64,000 nt of DNA from Salinimicrobium soli (GCF_048323655.1 NZ_JBLUWW010000006.1:263380-327379); one strand, 5' to 3'; shown: positions 17,722-26,842, numbered from the stretch's first letter. Notes: generated by a model not told the origin, from the sequence alone. Numbers and translations: made by a program.

Positions 17722-18056
17722 TGAAAATTTCCTGGCAGGATTTTGAAAAGGTAGAAATGAGAGTTGGGACGGTCATCGAAGTTAATGACTTTCCCGAGGC
17801 ACGTAATCCGGCGTACCAATTAAAGATCGATTTTGGTCCAGAAATAGGAATCCTCAAATCTTCTGCGCAGATCACCCGTCGTTACTCTAAAGAAGAGCTT
17901 ACTAATCGACAGGTAATTGCCGTAGTTAACTTTCCGAAAAAACAGATAGCGAATTTCATGAGCGAATGCCTGGTGTTGGGTGCAGTGGGAGCAGATAACG
18001 ATATAGTCCTCCTAAATACAGATTTTAAAGTAGAAAATGGATTAAGAGTGGGTTGA
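17721..18056 (+). CDS. csaA: CsaA-type tRNA-binding/chaperone protein
   Basis: 111-residue single-domain protein of the EMAP/tRNA-binding OB fold: VEMRVGTVIEVNDFPEARNPAYQLKIDFG, QITRRYSKEEL, and FPKKQIANFMSECLVLGA. Bacillus CsaA is a homodimeric chaperone that binds tRNA or export-competent proteins. The start codon overlaps the previous stop as TAATG, so the Mpo1-like and csaA genes are translationally coupled. An upstream GTG extension (17694) lies inside the previous gene and is rejected. Confidence 0.9.
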   Translation: MKISWQDFEKVEMRVGTVIEVNDFPEARNPAYQLKIDFGPEIGILKSSAQITRRYSKEELTNRQVIAVVNFPKKQIANFMSECLVLGAVGADNDIVLLNTDFKVENGLRVG

Positions 18057-18071
18057 ACCGGCAGGCTTTTT

Positions 18072-18079
18072 TAAATTTG
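18072..18079 (+). promoter_or_regulatory. Promoter -7 box of the Cys-rich peptide / TonB receptor pair
   Basis: TAAATTTG, a perfect box, ends only 5 bases before ATG 18085. The expected transcript would start at or very near the ATG and be leaderless. Confidence 0.7.
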
Positions 18080-18084
18080 CAGCC

Positions 18085-18381
18085 ATGAAGATCGCCGGAA
18101 TCATTTTTTCAATTCTTTTTTTAATGCTGAACGCGGTTCCTTGTTGTGCAGACTATTGCTCAGATGAAGAACCTGTGGAGAAGCATTCCGGTTCAGAGGG
18201 GGTATGTTCTCCTTTCCTGAGTTGCGGCAATTGTACAGGATTTGTATTACAGGAAGAATTCGTGGAACTACCCGTGGACATTCAGCCTTCAGTTTCAAAA
18301 CCTGAATTTCCCGGAAAATACTTCCGTTCTGAATTTTCAGAAAATATCTGGCAGCCTCCTAAAATAAATAATGATCTTTAA
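18085..18381 (+). CDS. Small Cys-rich secreted protein upstream of TonB receptor (DUF6660-like)
   Basis: 98 residues with a signal peptide (MKIAGIIFSILFLMLNAVPCC) and several cysteines in CCADYC, VCSPFLSCGNC. It resembles the short proteins often annotated DUF6660 that precede TonB-dependent receptors in Flavobacteriia; this assignment is from memory of the pattern, so moderate. Paired cysteines and Asp/Glu residues would allow metal binding or disulfides in the periplasm. It is 61 bases upstream of the receptor gene and presumably co-transcribed, with a small hairpin between them at 18391-18411. Function unknown. Confidence 0.7.
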   Translation: MKIAGIIFSILFLMLNAVPCCADYCSDEEPVEKHSGSEGVCSPFLSCGNCTGFVLQEEFVELPVDIQPSVSKPEFPGKYFRSEFSENIWQPPKINNDL

Positions 18382-18390
18382 TTTCACCAA

Positions 18391-18411
18391 AGAAGGAAAA
18401 CTGCTCCTTCT
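18391..18411 (+). promoter_or_regulatory. Small hairpin between peptide and receptor genes
   Basis: Arms AGAAGGA and TCCTTCT with a 7-base loop and no T-run. It could set relative expression of the two genes (processing or partial termination) but this is inference. Confidence 0.35.
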
Positions 18412-18442
18412 AAGTACCATTATTTAATTATTCAAGAAAAAC

Positions 18443-20617
18443 ATGAATTTAAAAAATATCACGGTGTTTACCCTGATGCTGTTGTCATCCCTGGTAAATG
18501 CTCAAAATACCTTTGAAGCCTACATTTTTGATGCCCAGACCAACACTGCCTTATCGGGAGCGAATGCCTCTGTTAAAGGAACTGCAGTAGGAGCAACCAC
18601 TAATCAGGAAGGGCTTCTGATACTTGACAACGTCCCTGATGGAGAACAAACTATAGTTATAAGTTTTGTGGGCTATGAAACCCGCGAAATAGAAATGACC
18701 TTTCCGGCGGAAAAAAAAGAACCTTCAGTTATCTATCTTTTTCCGAAAGGAGAGGAGATGGAGGAGGTGATCATTTCTGCCACCCGTTCCAGAAGAACTA
18801 TCGCTGATCTGCCCACGCGGGTGGAGGTGATCTCAGGGGAAGAACTTGGCGAAAAAGGCAATATGAAACCCGGAGATATCAGGATGTTATTGAACGAGAC
18901 TACGGGGATCAGAACCCAGCAAACTTCGGCTACTTCCTACAATTCCAGTATAAGGATCCAGGGACTTGACGGGAAGTACACCCAGCTCCTCAAAGACGGA
19001 TATCCTCTTTACTCAGGATTTTCGGGAGGATTGAGTCTTTTGCAAATAGTACCGCTCGACCTTCAGCAGGTGGAGGTGATCAAAGGTGCTTCTTCAACTC
19101 TTTATGGAGGTGGAGCCATCGCCGGACTGGTAAATTTGGTTTCTAAAAAACCGACAGATGAAGGGGAGCTCAATTTTCTGATCAACGGAACCTCGGCTCT
19201 CGGCCTCGACCTCAGTTCGTTTTATTCCAATACCTGGAACAAGATCGGGACTACCGTGTTCGTATCCTATAACTACGGAAATCCTTACGATCCGGCAGAC
19301 AATGGTCTTACGGCCATTCCTGAATTCAACCGTTATACCGTCAACCCCAGATTATTTTATTACTTCAATGATCGCACAACTTTGGAGGTAGGCGTGAATA
19401 CAGTGGTTGAAGAAAGGACAGGCGGGAATATCGATTTCATAGAAGGGGAACCGGTAGAGGATGCGTATTTTGAGCGTAATAATACCGAACGTATAACCAC
19501 CAGAGTAGGTTTCGATCAATATTACCTTGATGGCTCGTATTTGAGTATAAAGAACAGTTTCAGCTTTTTTGAAAGAAAGATCGAGATCCCAGATTATGTC
19601 TTTTCAGGAGACCAGTTCGCTTCCTTCAATGAGGTGGCTTATAACTTCGGAAGCACAGAAATGGAATGGATAGCAGGTCTTAACCTCAATATTGACCGTT
19701 TTGAGGAAGATCCAAATCCGGGTTCCCAGCTCGTGGATTACAATCACATTACTTATGGGGCTTTTCTTCAGAATAACTGGAGTGTTAACAGGACCCTTAG
19801 TTTGGAGACGGGGCTTCGCGCCGACTATCAGAATGAATACGGATTTTTCCTCTTACCCAGACTTTCGGCTATGCTAAACCTTTCTGAAGATGTTACCGCC
19901 CGAATCGGTGGGGGCCTCGGGTACAAAACCCCGACGATCTTTACCGAAGACGCTGAAAGGATACAGTTTCAAAATGTGATGCCGATAGATGTGTCTCAAA
20001 CCGAAGCTGAACGTTCCATTGGTCTTAACCTGGATGTGAATTACCGGACTGAACTTTTTAAAACTATTGATTTTAGCCTGAATACTTTGCTGTTCTACAC
20101 CAAAGTAGAGGATCCTTTGATCTTAAGTAATGCGGGCGGAGAATTCTATGAATATACTCAGCCGAATGGTTTCATAGATACTAAAGGTCTGGAGTTGAAT
20201 ATGAGGTTTGGATATAGTAATTTCAAATTGTTCACGGGCTATACCTTAGCTGATGTGAACAGGCACTATGGTGGAGAGGTGACTGAAATGCCATTGGTGG
20301 CTCAGCACCGCCTGAATAATGTGCTGGTGTATGAACTGGAGGATAACCTGGTAATAGGCCTTGAAGGTTATTATTACGGACCTCAGGAACTGAATGACGG
20401 CACTACCGGACAGGATTATTGGATCTTCGGATTAATGACTGAAAAGAAATGGGAGAACTTTTCGATCTTCCTGAATTTCGAAAACTTTACCGATACCCGC
20501 CAAACAGGCTTTGATACCATTTACACCGGTTCAATTTCAGATCCGCAGTTTCGGGATATTTATGCGCCTGTTGACGGATTTGTGGTCAACGGTGGCGTTA
20601 AGATCAAAATTGACTAA
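18443..20617 (+). CDS. TonB-dependent outer membrane receptor with N-terminal carboxypeptidase-D-like domain
   Basis: 724-residue importer powered by TonB-ExbBD. Signal peptide (about 1-20), then a carboxypeptidase-regulatory-like domain (about 22-105: EAYIFDAQTNTALSGANASV...SFVGYETREIE), a plug (about 110-235: IADLPTRVEVISGEEL, IRIQGLDGKYTQLLKDGYPLYSG, VEVIKGASSTLYGGGAIAGLVNLVSKKP) and a 22-strand barrel. It is FecA/BtuB-like in size, not a SusC. The substrate is not evident; the adjacent Cys-rich peptide makes a metal or metal complex one possibility. It ends at a strong terminator. Confidence 0.9.
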   Translation: MNLKNITVFTLMLLSSLVNAQNTFEAYIFDAQTNTALSGANASVKGTAVGATTNQEGLLILDNVPDGEQTIVISFVGYETREIEMTFPAEKKEPSVIYLFPKGEEMEEVIISATRSRRTIADLPTRVEVISGEELGEKGNMKPGDIRMLLNETTGIRTQQTSATSYNSSIRIQGLDGKYTQLLKDGYPLYSGFSGGLSLLQIVPLDLQQVEVIKGASSTLYGGGAIAGLVNLVSKKPTDEGELNFLINGTSALGLDLSSFYSNTWNKIGTTVFVSYNYGNPYDPADNGLTAIPEFNRYTVNPRLFYYFNDRTTLEVGVNTVVEERTGGNIDFIEGEPVEDAYFERNNTERITTRVGFDQYYLDGSYLSIKNSFSFFERKIEIPDYVFSGDQFASFNEVAYNFGSTEMEWIAGLNLNIDRFEEDPNPGSQLVDYNHITYGAFLQNNWSVNRTLSLETGLRADYQNEYGFFLLPRLSAMLNLSEDVTARIGGGLGYKTPTIFTEDAERIQFQNVMPIDVSQTEAERSIGLNLDVNYRTELFKTIDFSLNTLLFYTKVEDPLILSNAGGEFYEYTQPNGFIDTKGLELNMRFGYSNFKLFTGYTLADVNRHYGGEVTEMPLVAQHRLNNVLVYELEDNLVIGLEGYYYGPQELNDGTTGQDYWIFGLMTEKKWENFSIFLNFENFTDTRQTGFDTIYTGSISDPQFRDIYAPVDGFVVNGGVKIKID

Positions 20618-20632
20618 GGACTAAAAAAGAAG

Positions 20633-20669
20633 AAAGGTTCCAAAAATGTCATTTTTGGAACCTTTTAAT
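20633..20669 (+). terminator. Intrinsic terminator of the TonB receptor gene
   Basis: Sixteen-base perfect arms (AAAGGTTCCAAAAATG / CATTTTTGGAACCTTT) followed by TTAATTT. Its tip is AAAAATGTCATTTTT, the core of the dispersed palindrome described in the findings. Confidence 0.85.
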
Positions 20670-20715
20670 TTCTGGATCAGAGCCTCTGATCTATGATCTC
20701 AATCTTCTTTGGGAT

Positions 20716-23232
20716 CTACATTTCATTTCCGAAGAAAACAGCATTCATAAGTAACTTGTTGGTACCATACCAAAAAGCTCTGAAGTTGGTGTTGTCTGTA
20801 AACAATATTACTTCGCCTCTTCCCATTGAATTTTGCTTGAAAGGAACTGTTCCCGGCATCAGTTCCAGGTTCTCTTCACTTATATATCCGCTCAACAGTG
20901 GCTTTTCAGTGTACTTAATTGGATTCTTATAGGAAGTAGAGTCTGCTTTCACAAAAATGGTAGTATCTCTAAAAAGGGCAATATTATCGTCTGCATATCC
21001 AAAATTTACAGGATGTGAGCGATCTTGTTTTGCTTCGAAAATGGCACCCCCAATTACCTGTGCTCCCCTAAAATCATCTTTCTGTTCAAAAGTGACATTT
21101 TTAGCAGGTACTTCTGATTCTGAAAATTCCAGGTCCATAAAATCATTCTTATCGAACCATTTTGCGGCATTTTTGAAGCCGATAAGTGTTCCTCCGCCAC
21201 GAACCCATTCCTTCAATTTATCTGCATCTTTCTCGTCAAGAGCGCTACCCCAGCTGTTAGGAAGAATAATATCAGTGTAGCGATCAAGATCTGTTCTTGA
21301 AAAGTTGGTGATATCCAGCTTGGTGATCTTCATATTATAGCGTTGGTCAAAGAGATGCCAGATCTCTCCCGCATCGTATGGTGTAATACCTTCTCCTACC
21401 AATAAAGCCACTTTTTGAGGTTCTAAAGCTCGAAATTCGTTACTTCCCAGGTCAATTCCTGTTGTGGATCCGGTGCTTACTCCGTCAATGGAAATATGTG
21501 CATCCGTTGAAACTTCAGAAAGGAAGTCGTGCAATTCGTCTTTCTTTAGTTTCTGGTTTTGTACCGGAATTAGAATAGTCCCGTAATCATATTTTTTACC
21601 GCCGGCTGTAAATGGTTGCATGGCCACCTTTGCACGGATCCCTTTCTCCAGGATCTGGTTCAGTGCTTTTGGGGCTTCGTATTGATACCATTGCATCAGG
21701 TAAGCATACTGACTCATCTCCGGTTTGGCAAAGGCCGGCCAGGTGAGACTGTCGATTTTAGCTCCCGCAGTGCTGGCAGACGCATCATCGGTGAATGGTA
21801 CGTCAAAGGCCAATGGAAAGGTCCAGGCAGATATATCGTAGAACAGACTGTCTTCAAAAGCCGTTCTTCTTTCAAACATCGCTTTCAAAAGCCGTTGTTG
21901 TTTTTGCTTTTTTGGGACCACATAACTGCTACCCGGTTCAAAGCTTTTTCCGTCTTTTGAAAAATTTTCCTTCAGTTCATGGATCTCGACCTGGTGTCTT
22001 TTCAGGATCTCGGCCAGGTGATAGGCAGAGGATGCATCTTTGGTGCTTCCGAAGACGTACGCACCTTTTTCAGCTTCTTTGCGCGAGTTCTGATAAAAAT
22101 TCCGCTGATAGTTCAATAATTGTTCCCTCATGGAAGTGGCAGCCTTCAAAGTTGAAAGTGCTGCTGTGAACTGATTCCTGATGGTGAAAGGAAAAGTAAG
22201 TATTCCGTTGTCAGATTCCTGAGCATGCCCTCGGGAGCTGGCTTGTTCGAATAAGATCCCGATGCTTCCCTGGATATCCGGGAAAGTGGAACCTTTTCCG
22301 TAGTAGAAATCGTCGTAATTTTCTTCGGTATAATATAGCGAGCCCAATTCATCAAAGGCTGCTGCGTGATATTTTCCAATTTCCTGAGTGAGTTCCTGAT
22401 TGAGGTCCGGCGTTAGCGGGTGAGTTCTGGAAGGAATCCCCGGCTGAAAGAAAAAGGAGGAATTGGTTCCCATCTCGTGATGGTCTGTAAGGATGTTAGG
22501 ATACCAGTTGTGAAAAGTGGCGATACGGGCTTTACTTTCCGGAAGTTGTACAGGTAACCAGTCCCTGTTCATGTCAAACCAGTAATGGTTTGTACGGCCA
22601 CCGGGCCAAACTTCATTGTATTCCCTGTCCTGAGGATCGGGATTGATATTGGCGCTTTTGTGAATATTCGCCCATGTTGAAAACCGTTGCAGTCCGTCCG
22701 GGTTAAAGACCGGATCAAAAAGAATTACAGTGTTATCAAGCGTGTTCTCGATTTCCGATCCTTCAGCCGCTGCTAAATAATAAGCGGCAAGCAGACCGGC
22801 GTTAGCTCCACTTGCTTCGTTCCCATGTATAGAGAAGCCCTGATTCACCACGATCGGCATATTAGCAATATCAATTTTTTCTGAACCAGGTTCCGTCAGT
22901 GCCACATGTTGTTTGCGGATATCTTCCAGGTTGCGGTGATTTTCTTCCGAAGTAATGATCAGCAGAATGAGAGGGCGACCTTCATAGGTAGTGCCGCGAT
23001 TCTCCAGTTTGATCCTCGGTGAAGCTTCAGCAAGGCTGCGCATATAAGCCAGGATCTGGTCATGACTGGCATGCCACTGCCCCGGAACGTATCCCAATAC
23101 GTCCTGAGGTTTGGGAATGGCTTCATTGTAGGTGACATCTTGAGGTAAATAATAGGAAAGATCGAGATCTTCCTGTGCTGCGAGATTAAAACTCAAAAAC
23201 ACAGAAAGGCAAAAAAGATATATTCTTGTCAT
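20716..23232 (-). CDS. Secreted M14-family zinc metallocarboxypeptidase-like protein
   Basis: 838 residues with a signal peptide (MTRIYLFCLSVFLSFNLAAQ). The peptidase M14 domain occupies about residues 45-370: the zinc ligands fit SIHGNEASG (His, Glu) and TDHHEMG (His), and MNRDW, FFFQPG and FEQASSRGH complete the family pattern, the last Glu being the probable catalytic residue. A long C-terminal half includes a glutamine-amidotransferase-like segment (VALLVGEGITPYDAGEIWHLFD...RGGGTLIGFKNAAKW). This architecture is common in Bacteroidota for extracellular peptide degradation. Cellular location is periplasm, outer face or outside; no type IX sorting tail is visible. Confidence 0.87.
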   Translation of the reverse strand: MTRIYLFCLSVFLSFNLAAQEDLDLSYYLPQDVTYNEAIPKPQDVLGYVPGQWHASHDQILAYMRSLAEASPRIKLENRGTTYEGRPLILLIITSEENHRNLEDIRKQHVALTEPGSEKIDIANMPIVVNQGFSIHGNEASGANAGLLAAYYLAAAEGSEIENTLDNTVILFDPVFNPDGLQRFSTWANIHKSANINPDPQDREYNEVWPGGRTNHYWFDMNRDWLPVQLPESKARIATFHNWYPNILTDHHEMGTNSSFFFQPGIPSRTHPLTPDLNQELTQEIGKYHAAAFDELGSLYYTEENYDDFYYGKGSTFPDIQGSIGILFEQASSRGHAQESDNGILTFPFTIRNQFTAALSTLKAATSMREQLLNYQRNFYQNSRKEAEKGAYVFGSTKDASSAYHLAEILKRHQVEIHELKENFSKDGKSFEPGSSYVVPKKQKQQRLLKAMFERRTAFEDSLFYDISAWTFPLAFDVPFTDDASASTAGAKIDSLTWPAFAKPEMSQYAYLMQWYQYEAPKALNQILEKGIRAKVAMQPFTAGGKKYDYGTILIPVQNQKLKKDELHDFLSEVSTDAHISIDGVSTGSTTGIDLGSNEFRALEPQKVALLVGEGITPYDAGEIWHLFDQRYNMKITKLDITNFSRTDLDRYTDIILPNSWGSALDEKDADKLKEWVRGGGTLIGFKNAAKWFDKNDFMDLEFSESEVPAKNVTFEQKDDFRGAQVIGGAIFEAKQDRSHPVNFGYADDNIALFRDTTIFVKADSTSYKNPIKYTEKPLLSGYISEENLELMPGTVPFKQNSMGRGEVILFTDNTNFRAFWYGTNKLLMNAVFFGNEM

Positions 23233-23260
23233 ATTTTAATTTTTTCAGTCGGTAATATAA

Positions 23261-23292
23261 AAAAACCGTCCCGATTGCTCGGGACGGTTTTT
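23261..23292. terminator. Terminator between DUF3276 gene and M14 peptidase gene
   Basis: Perfect 14-base arms AAAAACCGTCCCGA / TCGGGACGGTTTTT with a TTGC loop, downstream of the minus-strand DUF3276 gene. Confidence 0.88.
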
Positions 23293-23311
23293 CAAAAAAG
23301 TTATTTTCAGA

Positions 23312-23695
23312 TTAAATATCGTCGAAACTGATATCAGTAAAATTCGCGGCAGATGGAGTTTTTTCAGTTTGAGCTGTGTCCTCCTCTTCATATTCTTTCT
23401 TGAAATTTTTCTGGTGTCTTTCGCTAATGACCTCTTCACCTTTTTCTTCCAGGATATAATCTGTCATCTCCTTCAGGATCTCATTGAACCCGGCAAAATC
23501 TTCTTTATAAAGATAGATCTTGTGCTTTTTATAGTGGAAAGATCCGTCATCATTGGTGAATTTCTTACTCTCAGTTATGGTAAGATAGTAGTCATTCGCC
23601 TTAGTCGCTCTAACATCAAAGAAGTAAGTACGCCTACCTGCTCTTAAGACCTTGGAAAAAATCTCTTCTTTTTCAATCGTTCCATTGTCGCTCAT
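23312..23695 (-). CDS. PUR-alpha-like nucleic-acid-binding protein (DUF3276)
   Basis: 127-residue protein of the bacterial PUR family: EEIFSKVLRAGRRTYFFDVRATKANDYYLTITESKK and FHYKKHKIYLYKEDFAGFNEILKEMTDYI form the whirly-like PUR repeat, followed by an acidic disordered tail. Structures of relatives in Bacteroidota and Borrelia show single-stranded DNA/RNA binding. ATG 23695 (MSDNGT) is preferred over a TTG two codons upstream. Highly conserved across Bacteroidota; precise role unknown. The final FTDISFDDI is also typical. Confidence 0.87.
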   Translation of the reverse strand: MSDNGTIEKEEIFSKVLRAGRRTYFFDVRATKANDYYLTITESKKFTNDDGSFHYKKHKIYLYKEDFAGFNEILKEMTDYILEEKGEEVISERHQKNFKKEYEEEDTAQTEKTPSAANFTDISFDDI

Positions 23696-23769
23696 AATCA
23701 ATTGTCTTTTACGGTTTGTAAATCATAGGTTCAAAATTCTAAAAAAAATTAACATTTCGCAACAAATTT

Positions 23770-25527
23770 TTACATTTCTTTTTCACTCAGTTGTTTGAGA
23801 TAAAGTTCTTTGTAGTAGCCTTCGGTATTCAGTAATTCCTGGTGTGTTCCCCTTTGAACTACCTCTCCGCCCTCCAGGATAATTATCTTATCTGCATTTT
23901 TAACAGAAGAGATACGGTGGCTCACTATGATTGTGGTCTTATTTTGGGAGATCTTGAAGAGATTGTTTAAGATTTCTTCCTCAGTTTCAGTATCTACTGC
24001 GGAAAGTGAATCGTCAAAAAGAAGGATCTTCGGATCATGAATAATGGCTCGTGCAATAGAAACGCGTTGCTTCTGTCCTCCGGAAAGAGTTATACCCCGT
24101 TCACCAAGCACGGTGTCATAACCTTTGGAGAAACCGGCGATGTTACGGTGAACCGCTGCATTCTTCGCTGCTTCTACAATTTCTCCTTCTGAAGCGTCTG
24201 CTTTTCCGAATTTTATATTATTCCTTATGGAGTCACTAAAGAGGAACGCATCCTGTGGTACATAACCAATGCTGTCCCGTAGTTCAGTGAGGTTCATCGT
24301 ACGAATATCTTTTCCGTCGATGAGGATCTCTCCTTTTTCAACATCATAAAGACGACCAATAAGCTCCAGGATAGTAGATTTTCCTGCTCCGGTCTTGCCA
24401 ATGATAGCCAGGGTTTCCCCACTATTCACCTCAAAACTTACATTTTTGAGAGCTGTGATATGGGTATCTTCATAGGTGAAAGTGACATTTTTGAAGGCTA
24501 CTGCTCCCTGTACATCTTCCGGTTCATTGGAGGGATTTTGGATCTGTGGTTCTTCCTTTAGGAATTCGTTGATACGGCGTTGAGAGGCCTCGGCCTGTTG
24601 CACGATGGAAGTTACCCAGCCAACAGTTGCTACGGGCCAGGTAAGCATGTTGACGTAAAGTAGAAACTCAACAATGATCCCCAGGTTGTCAATTTCACCG
24701 GTGATGAACTTATGGCCTCCTATGTAAATTACCAGGATGTTACTGGCTCCGATAAGCAGTACCATAAGTGGAAAAAAGAAAGCCTGCACCTTAACCAGGT
24801 CAATATTCTTTTCCTTGTTCTCATTGGAAAGGGCTACAAAGGCCACGTTTGTTTGAGGTTCGAGTCCGTAAGATTTTATCACGGAGATCCCGCTAAAACT
24901 TTCCTGAGTGAAAGTATTCAGTTTAGAAAGATACTGTTGTACAATAGTACTGCGCTGGTTAATGGCAACGCTCAGTTTATAAATAGCGAAAGACAAAATG
25001 GGCAGGGGTGCTATGGTATACATCGTAAGCTCAGGCGCCTGGGTGAACATATATGGGATCACCACGATAAAAAGTATCCCGGTCTGCACACTATACATAA
25101 TGGCCGGCCCCAGGTACATTCGAACTTTCGAGACATCTTCACTGATCCGGTTCATGAGATCACCGGTTCGGTTCTGTTTGTAGAAGTTGAGGGATAGTTC
25201 TTGATATTTCCGGTAGATCTCGTTCTTGAGATCATATTCCATGTGCCGGGACACCACAATAAAGGTCTGCCGCATCAAAAAGGTGAAAAAAGCACCAATT
25301 AAAGTTGCACCAATGATCAATAGAATATTGGTGATAAGTTCAGATCGCACTGCCGCTGCAGAAACTGTCTCACCATTCACATATTTTTCAATAGCATTGG
25401 TAGATTCCCTAATGAGCCTGGGAGTGACCAAAGCGAAAAGGCGCGCGAGAATAGTGATGAATAAACCGCCTATCAGCAACCATTTATATTTGAGAAAGTA
25501 TTTATTAAGATGCTTTAAATGCTTCAT
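23770..25527 (-). CDS. ABC exporter, fused permease-ATPase (MsbA/MdlB-like)
   Basis: 585-residue half-transporter: six membrane helices (about 15-310) and an ATPase domain with Walker A IGKTGAGKST, Q-loop QDAFLFSDS, signature LSGGQKQRVSIARA and Walker B ILLFDDSLSAVDTETE. ATG 25527 (MKHLKHLNKYFLKYKWLL) is preferred to TTG 25554. It carries the YojI/MdlB-type DRM-like segment NRTGDLMNRISEDVSKVRMYLGPA. Likely a homodimeric lipid or drug exporter; the substrate is not predictable. Monocistronic between the DUF3276 gene and the divergent leucine dehydrogenase. Confidence 0.9.
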   Translation of the reverse strand: MKHLKHLNKYFLKYKWLLIGGLFITILARLFALVTPRLIRESTNAIEKYVNGETVSAAAVRSELITNILLIIGATLIGAFFTFLMRQTFIVVSRHMEYDLKNEIYRKYQELSLNFYKQNRTGDLMNRISEDVSKVRMYLGPAIMYSVQTGILFIVVIPYMFTQAPELTMYTIAPLPILSFAIYKLSVAINQRSTIVQQYLSKLNTFTQESFSGISVIKSYGLEPQTNVAFVALSNENKEKNIDLVKVQAFFFPLMVLLIGASNILVIYIGGHKFITGEIDNLGIIVEFLLYVNMLTWPVATVGWVTSIVQQAEASQRRINEFLKEEPQIQNPSNEPEDVQGAVAFKNVTFTYEDTHITALKNVSFEVNSGETLAIIGKTGAGKSTILELIGRLYDVEKGEILIDGKDIRTMNLTELRDSIGYVPQDAFLFSDSIRNNIKFGKADASEGEIVEAAKNAAVHRNIAGFSKGYDTVLGERGITLSGGQKQRVSIARAIIHDPKILLFDDSLSAVDTETEEEILNNLFKISQNKTTIIVSHRISSVKNADKIIILEGGEVVQRGTHQELLNTEGYYKELYLKQLSEKEM

Positions 25528-25601
25528 AGTTGCAAAACCTGCGTTTTTTGGCAATTTCTTATTTAACAGTTGAAAAATATGTTTGAAATTGAAATATTAA
25601 T

Positions 25602-25609
25602 TATTTTTG
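25602..25609 (+). promoter_or_regulatory. Promoter -7 box of the leucine dehydrogenase gene
   Basis: TATTTTTG, 49 bases before ATG 25659, leaving a 40-base leader that contains the palindrome at 25620-25634. Confidence 0.65.
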
Positions 25610-25619
25610 CCACATAATA

Positions 25620-25634
25620 TTTCGTAGTACGAAA
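25620..25634. promoter_or_regulatory. Candidate operator in the leucine dehydrogenase leader
   Basis: Perfect inverted repeat TTTCGTA-G-TACGAAA located just downstream of the expected transcription start, a classic repressor position. The cognate regulator is not identifiable in the window. Confidence 0.5.
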
Positions 25635-25658
25635 ATTTTATCAACTTAATTTAATCTT

Positions 25659-26756
25659 ATGACAGTGGATGTTCTAAAGCCAAATGAACTTAAAAAAGCC
25701 GCTCCGGTCTTTGGGCAGCTTTCCTTTGATGACCATGAACAAGTGGTTTTTTGTAACGACAAAGATACAGGTTTAAAGGCAATTATTGGAATTCACAATA
25801 CAGTTTTAGGGCCTGCTTTGGGAGGTACCCGTATGTGGAACTATAGTAGTGAATGGGATGCTTTGAATGATGTACTAAGGCTTTCACGCGGGATGACCTT
25901 TAAGAGTGCCGTGACAGGATTGAACCTGGGAGGAGGAAAAGCGGTTATTATAGGAGATGCAAAAACGCAAAAGACTCCTGAGCTAATGCGCAGGTTCGGT
26001 GAATTTGTTCATTCTTTGAGCGGAAAATATATCACTGCGGAAGATGTGGGAATGGAAACTGCCGATATGGATACCGTGCGTGAAGTGACTCCTTATGTTA
26101 CCGGAATCTCTGAAGATAAAGGAGGAGCAGGAAACCCTTCTCCAATTACGGCTTACGGTGTTTTCATGGGAATGAAAGCCGCCGCAAAATATAAATATGG
26201 ATCTGACAACCTACAGGGAAAAAGCGTTCTTGTACAGGGGATTGGACACGTAGGCGAATCCCTTGTTGAGCATCTTACCAAAGAAGGAGCAAAGGTGATC
26301 ATCAGTGATATTAACCAGGAGCGCCTGCAGGAAGTGAGCAAGCGATATAACTCCAGCATTTTTGAAGGTGGAAATGTATATGCTGCAGATGTAGATATCT
26401 ATGCGCCTTGTGCTTTGGGAGCAACCATTAACGACGATACCATTGACAGCTTTAAAGCTTCCATTATTGCCGGAGCAGCAAACAATCAGCTGGCTGATGA
26501 CCGCCGACATGGAATTATCTTAAGAGAAAAAGGCATTGTATATGCTCCGGATTTCCTTATCAACGCCGGAGGTATCATCAATGTGTATGCTGAACTGGAA
26601 GGCTATGGTAGAAAAGAGATCATGGAAAAAACTGAAAATATTTACAACACTACGCTTGAAATATTGACCAGTGCTGATGCTAATGATATCTCTACCCATG
26701 AAGCTGCTCTTAAGGTGGCGCAGCAGAGAATAGCTGACAGAAAAAATCAGAAATAA
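25659..26756 (+). CDS. Leucine (Glu/Leu/Phe/Val-type) dehydrogenase
   Basis: NAD-dependent oxidative deamination of branched-chain amino acids, 365 residues. Catalytic region GMTFKSAVTGLNLGGGKAVI contains Lys82 and Lys94; GPALGGTRMW (51-60) is the substrate loop; the Rossmann motif VQGIGHVGESLVEHL lies near 193. Length and LGGTRMW/GLNLGGGK details fit leucine dehydrogenase better than glutamate dehydrogenase. Together with the HMG-CoA lyase at 32416 it suggests leucine catabolism, although not in one operon. A palindromic operator candidate in the leader suggests repressor control. Confidence 0.88.
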   Translation: MTVDVLKPNELKKAAPVFGQLSFDDHEQVVFCNDKDTGLKAIIGIHNTVLGPALGGTRMWNYSSEWDALNDVLRLSRGMTFKSAVTGLNLGGGKAVIIGDAKTQKTPELMRRFGEFVHSLSGKYITAEDVGMETADMDTVREVTPYVTGISEDKGGAGNPSPITAYGVFMGMKAAAKYKYGSDNLQGKSVLVQGIGHVGESLVEHLTKEGAKVIISDINQERLQEVSKRYNSSIFEGGNVYAADVDIYAPCALGATINDDTIDSFKASIIAGAANNQLADDRRHGIILREKGIVYAPDFLINAGGIINVYAELEGYGRKEIMEKTENIYNTTLEILTSADANDISTHEAALKVAQQRIADRKNQK

Positions 26757-26780
26757 CCCGAGCGGTTCTTAATTAAATAT

Positions 26781-26788
26781 TATTTTTG
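26781..26788 (+). promoter_or_regulatory. Promoter -7 box of nusB, overlapping the upstream terminator region
   Basis: TATTTTTG ends 2 bases before the hairpin at 26790, so a transcript starting about 6 bases later would begin inside the hairpin. Confidence 0.6.
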
Positions 26789-26789
26789 C

Positions 26790-26826
26790 GGGGCGAAAGG
26801 AATTTTCTTTCGCCCCTAATTTTTTA
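26790..26826 (+). terminator. Hairpin terminator after leucine dehydrogenase
   Basis: Perfect arms GGGGCGAAAG / CTTTCGCCCC with a 7-base loop, followed by TAATTTTTT. Ends 17 bases before the nusB ATG. Confidence 0.8.
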
Positions 26827-26842
26827 AAGTTCTTTTACAGCT

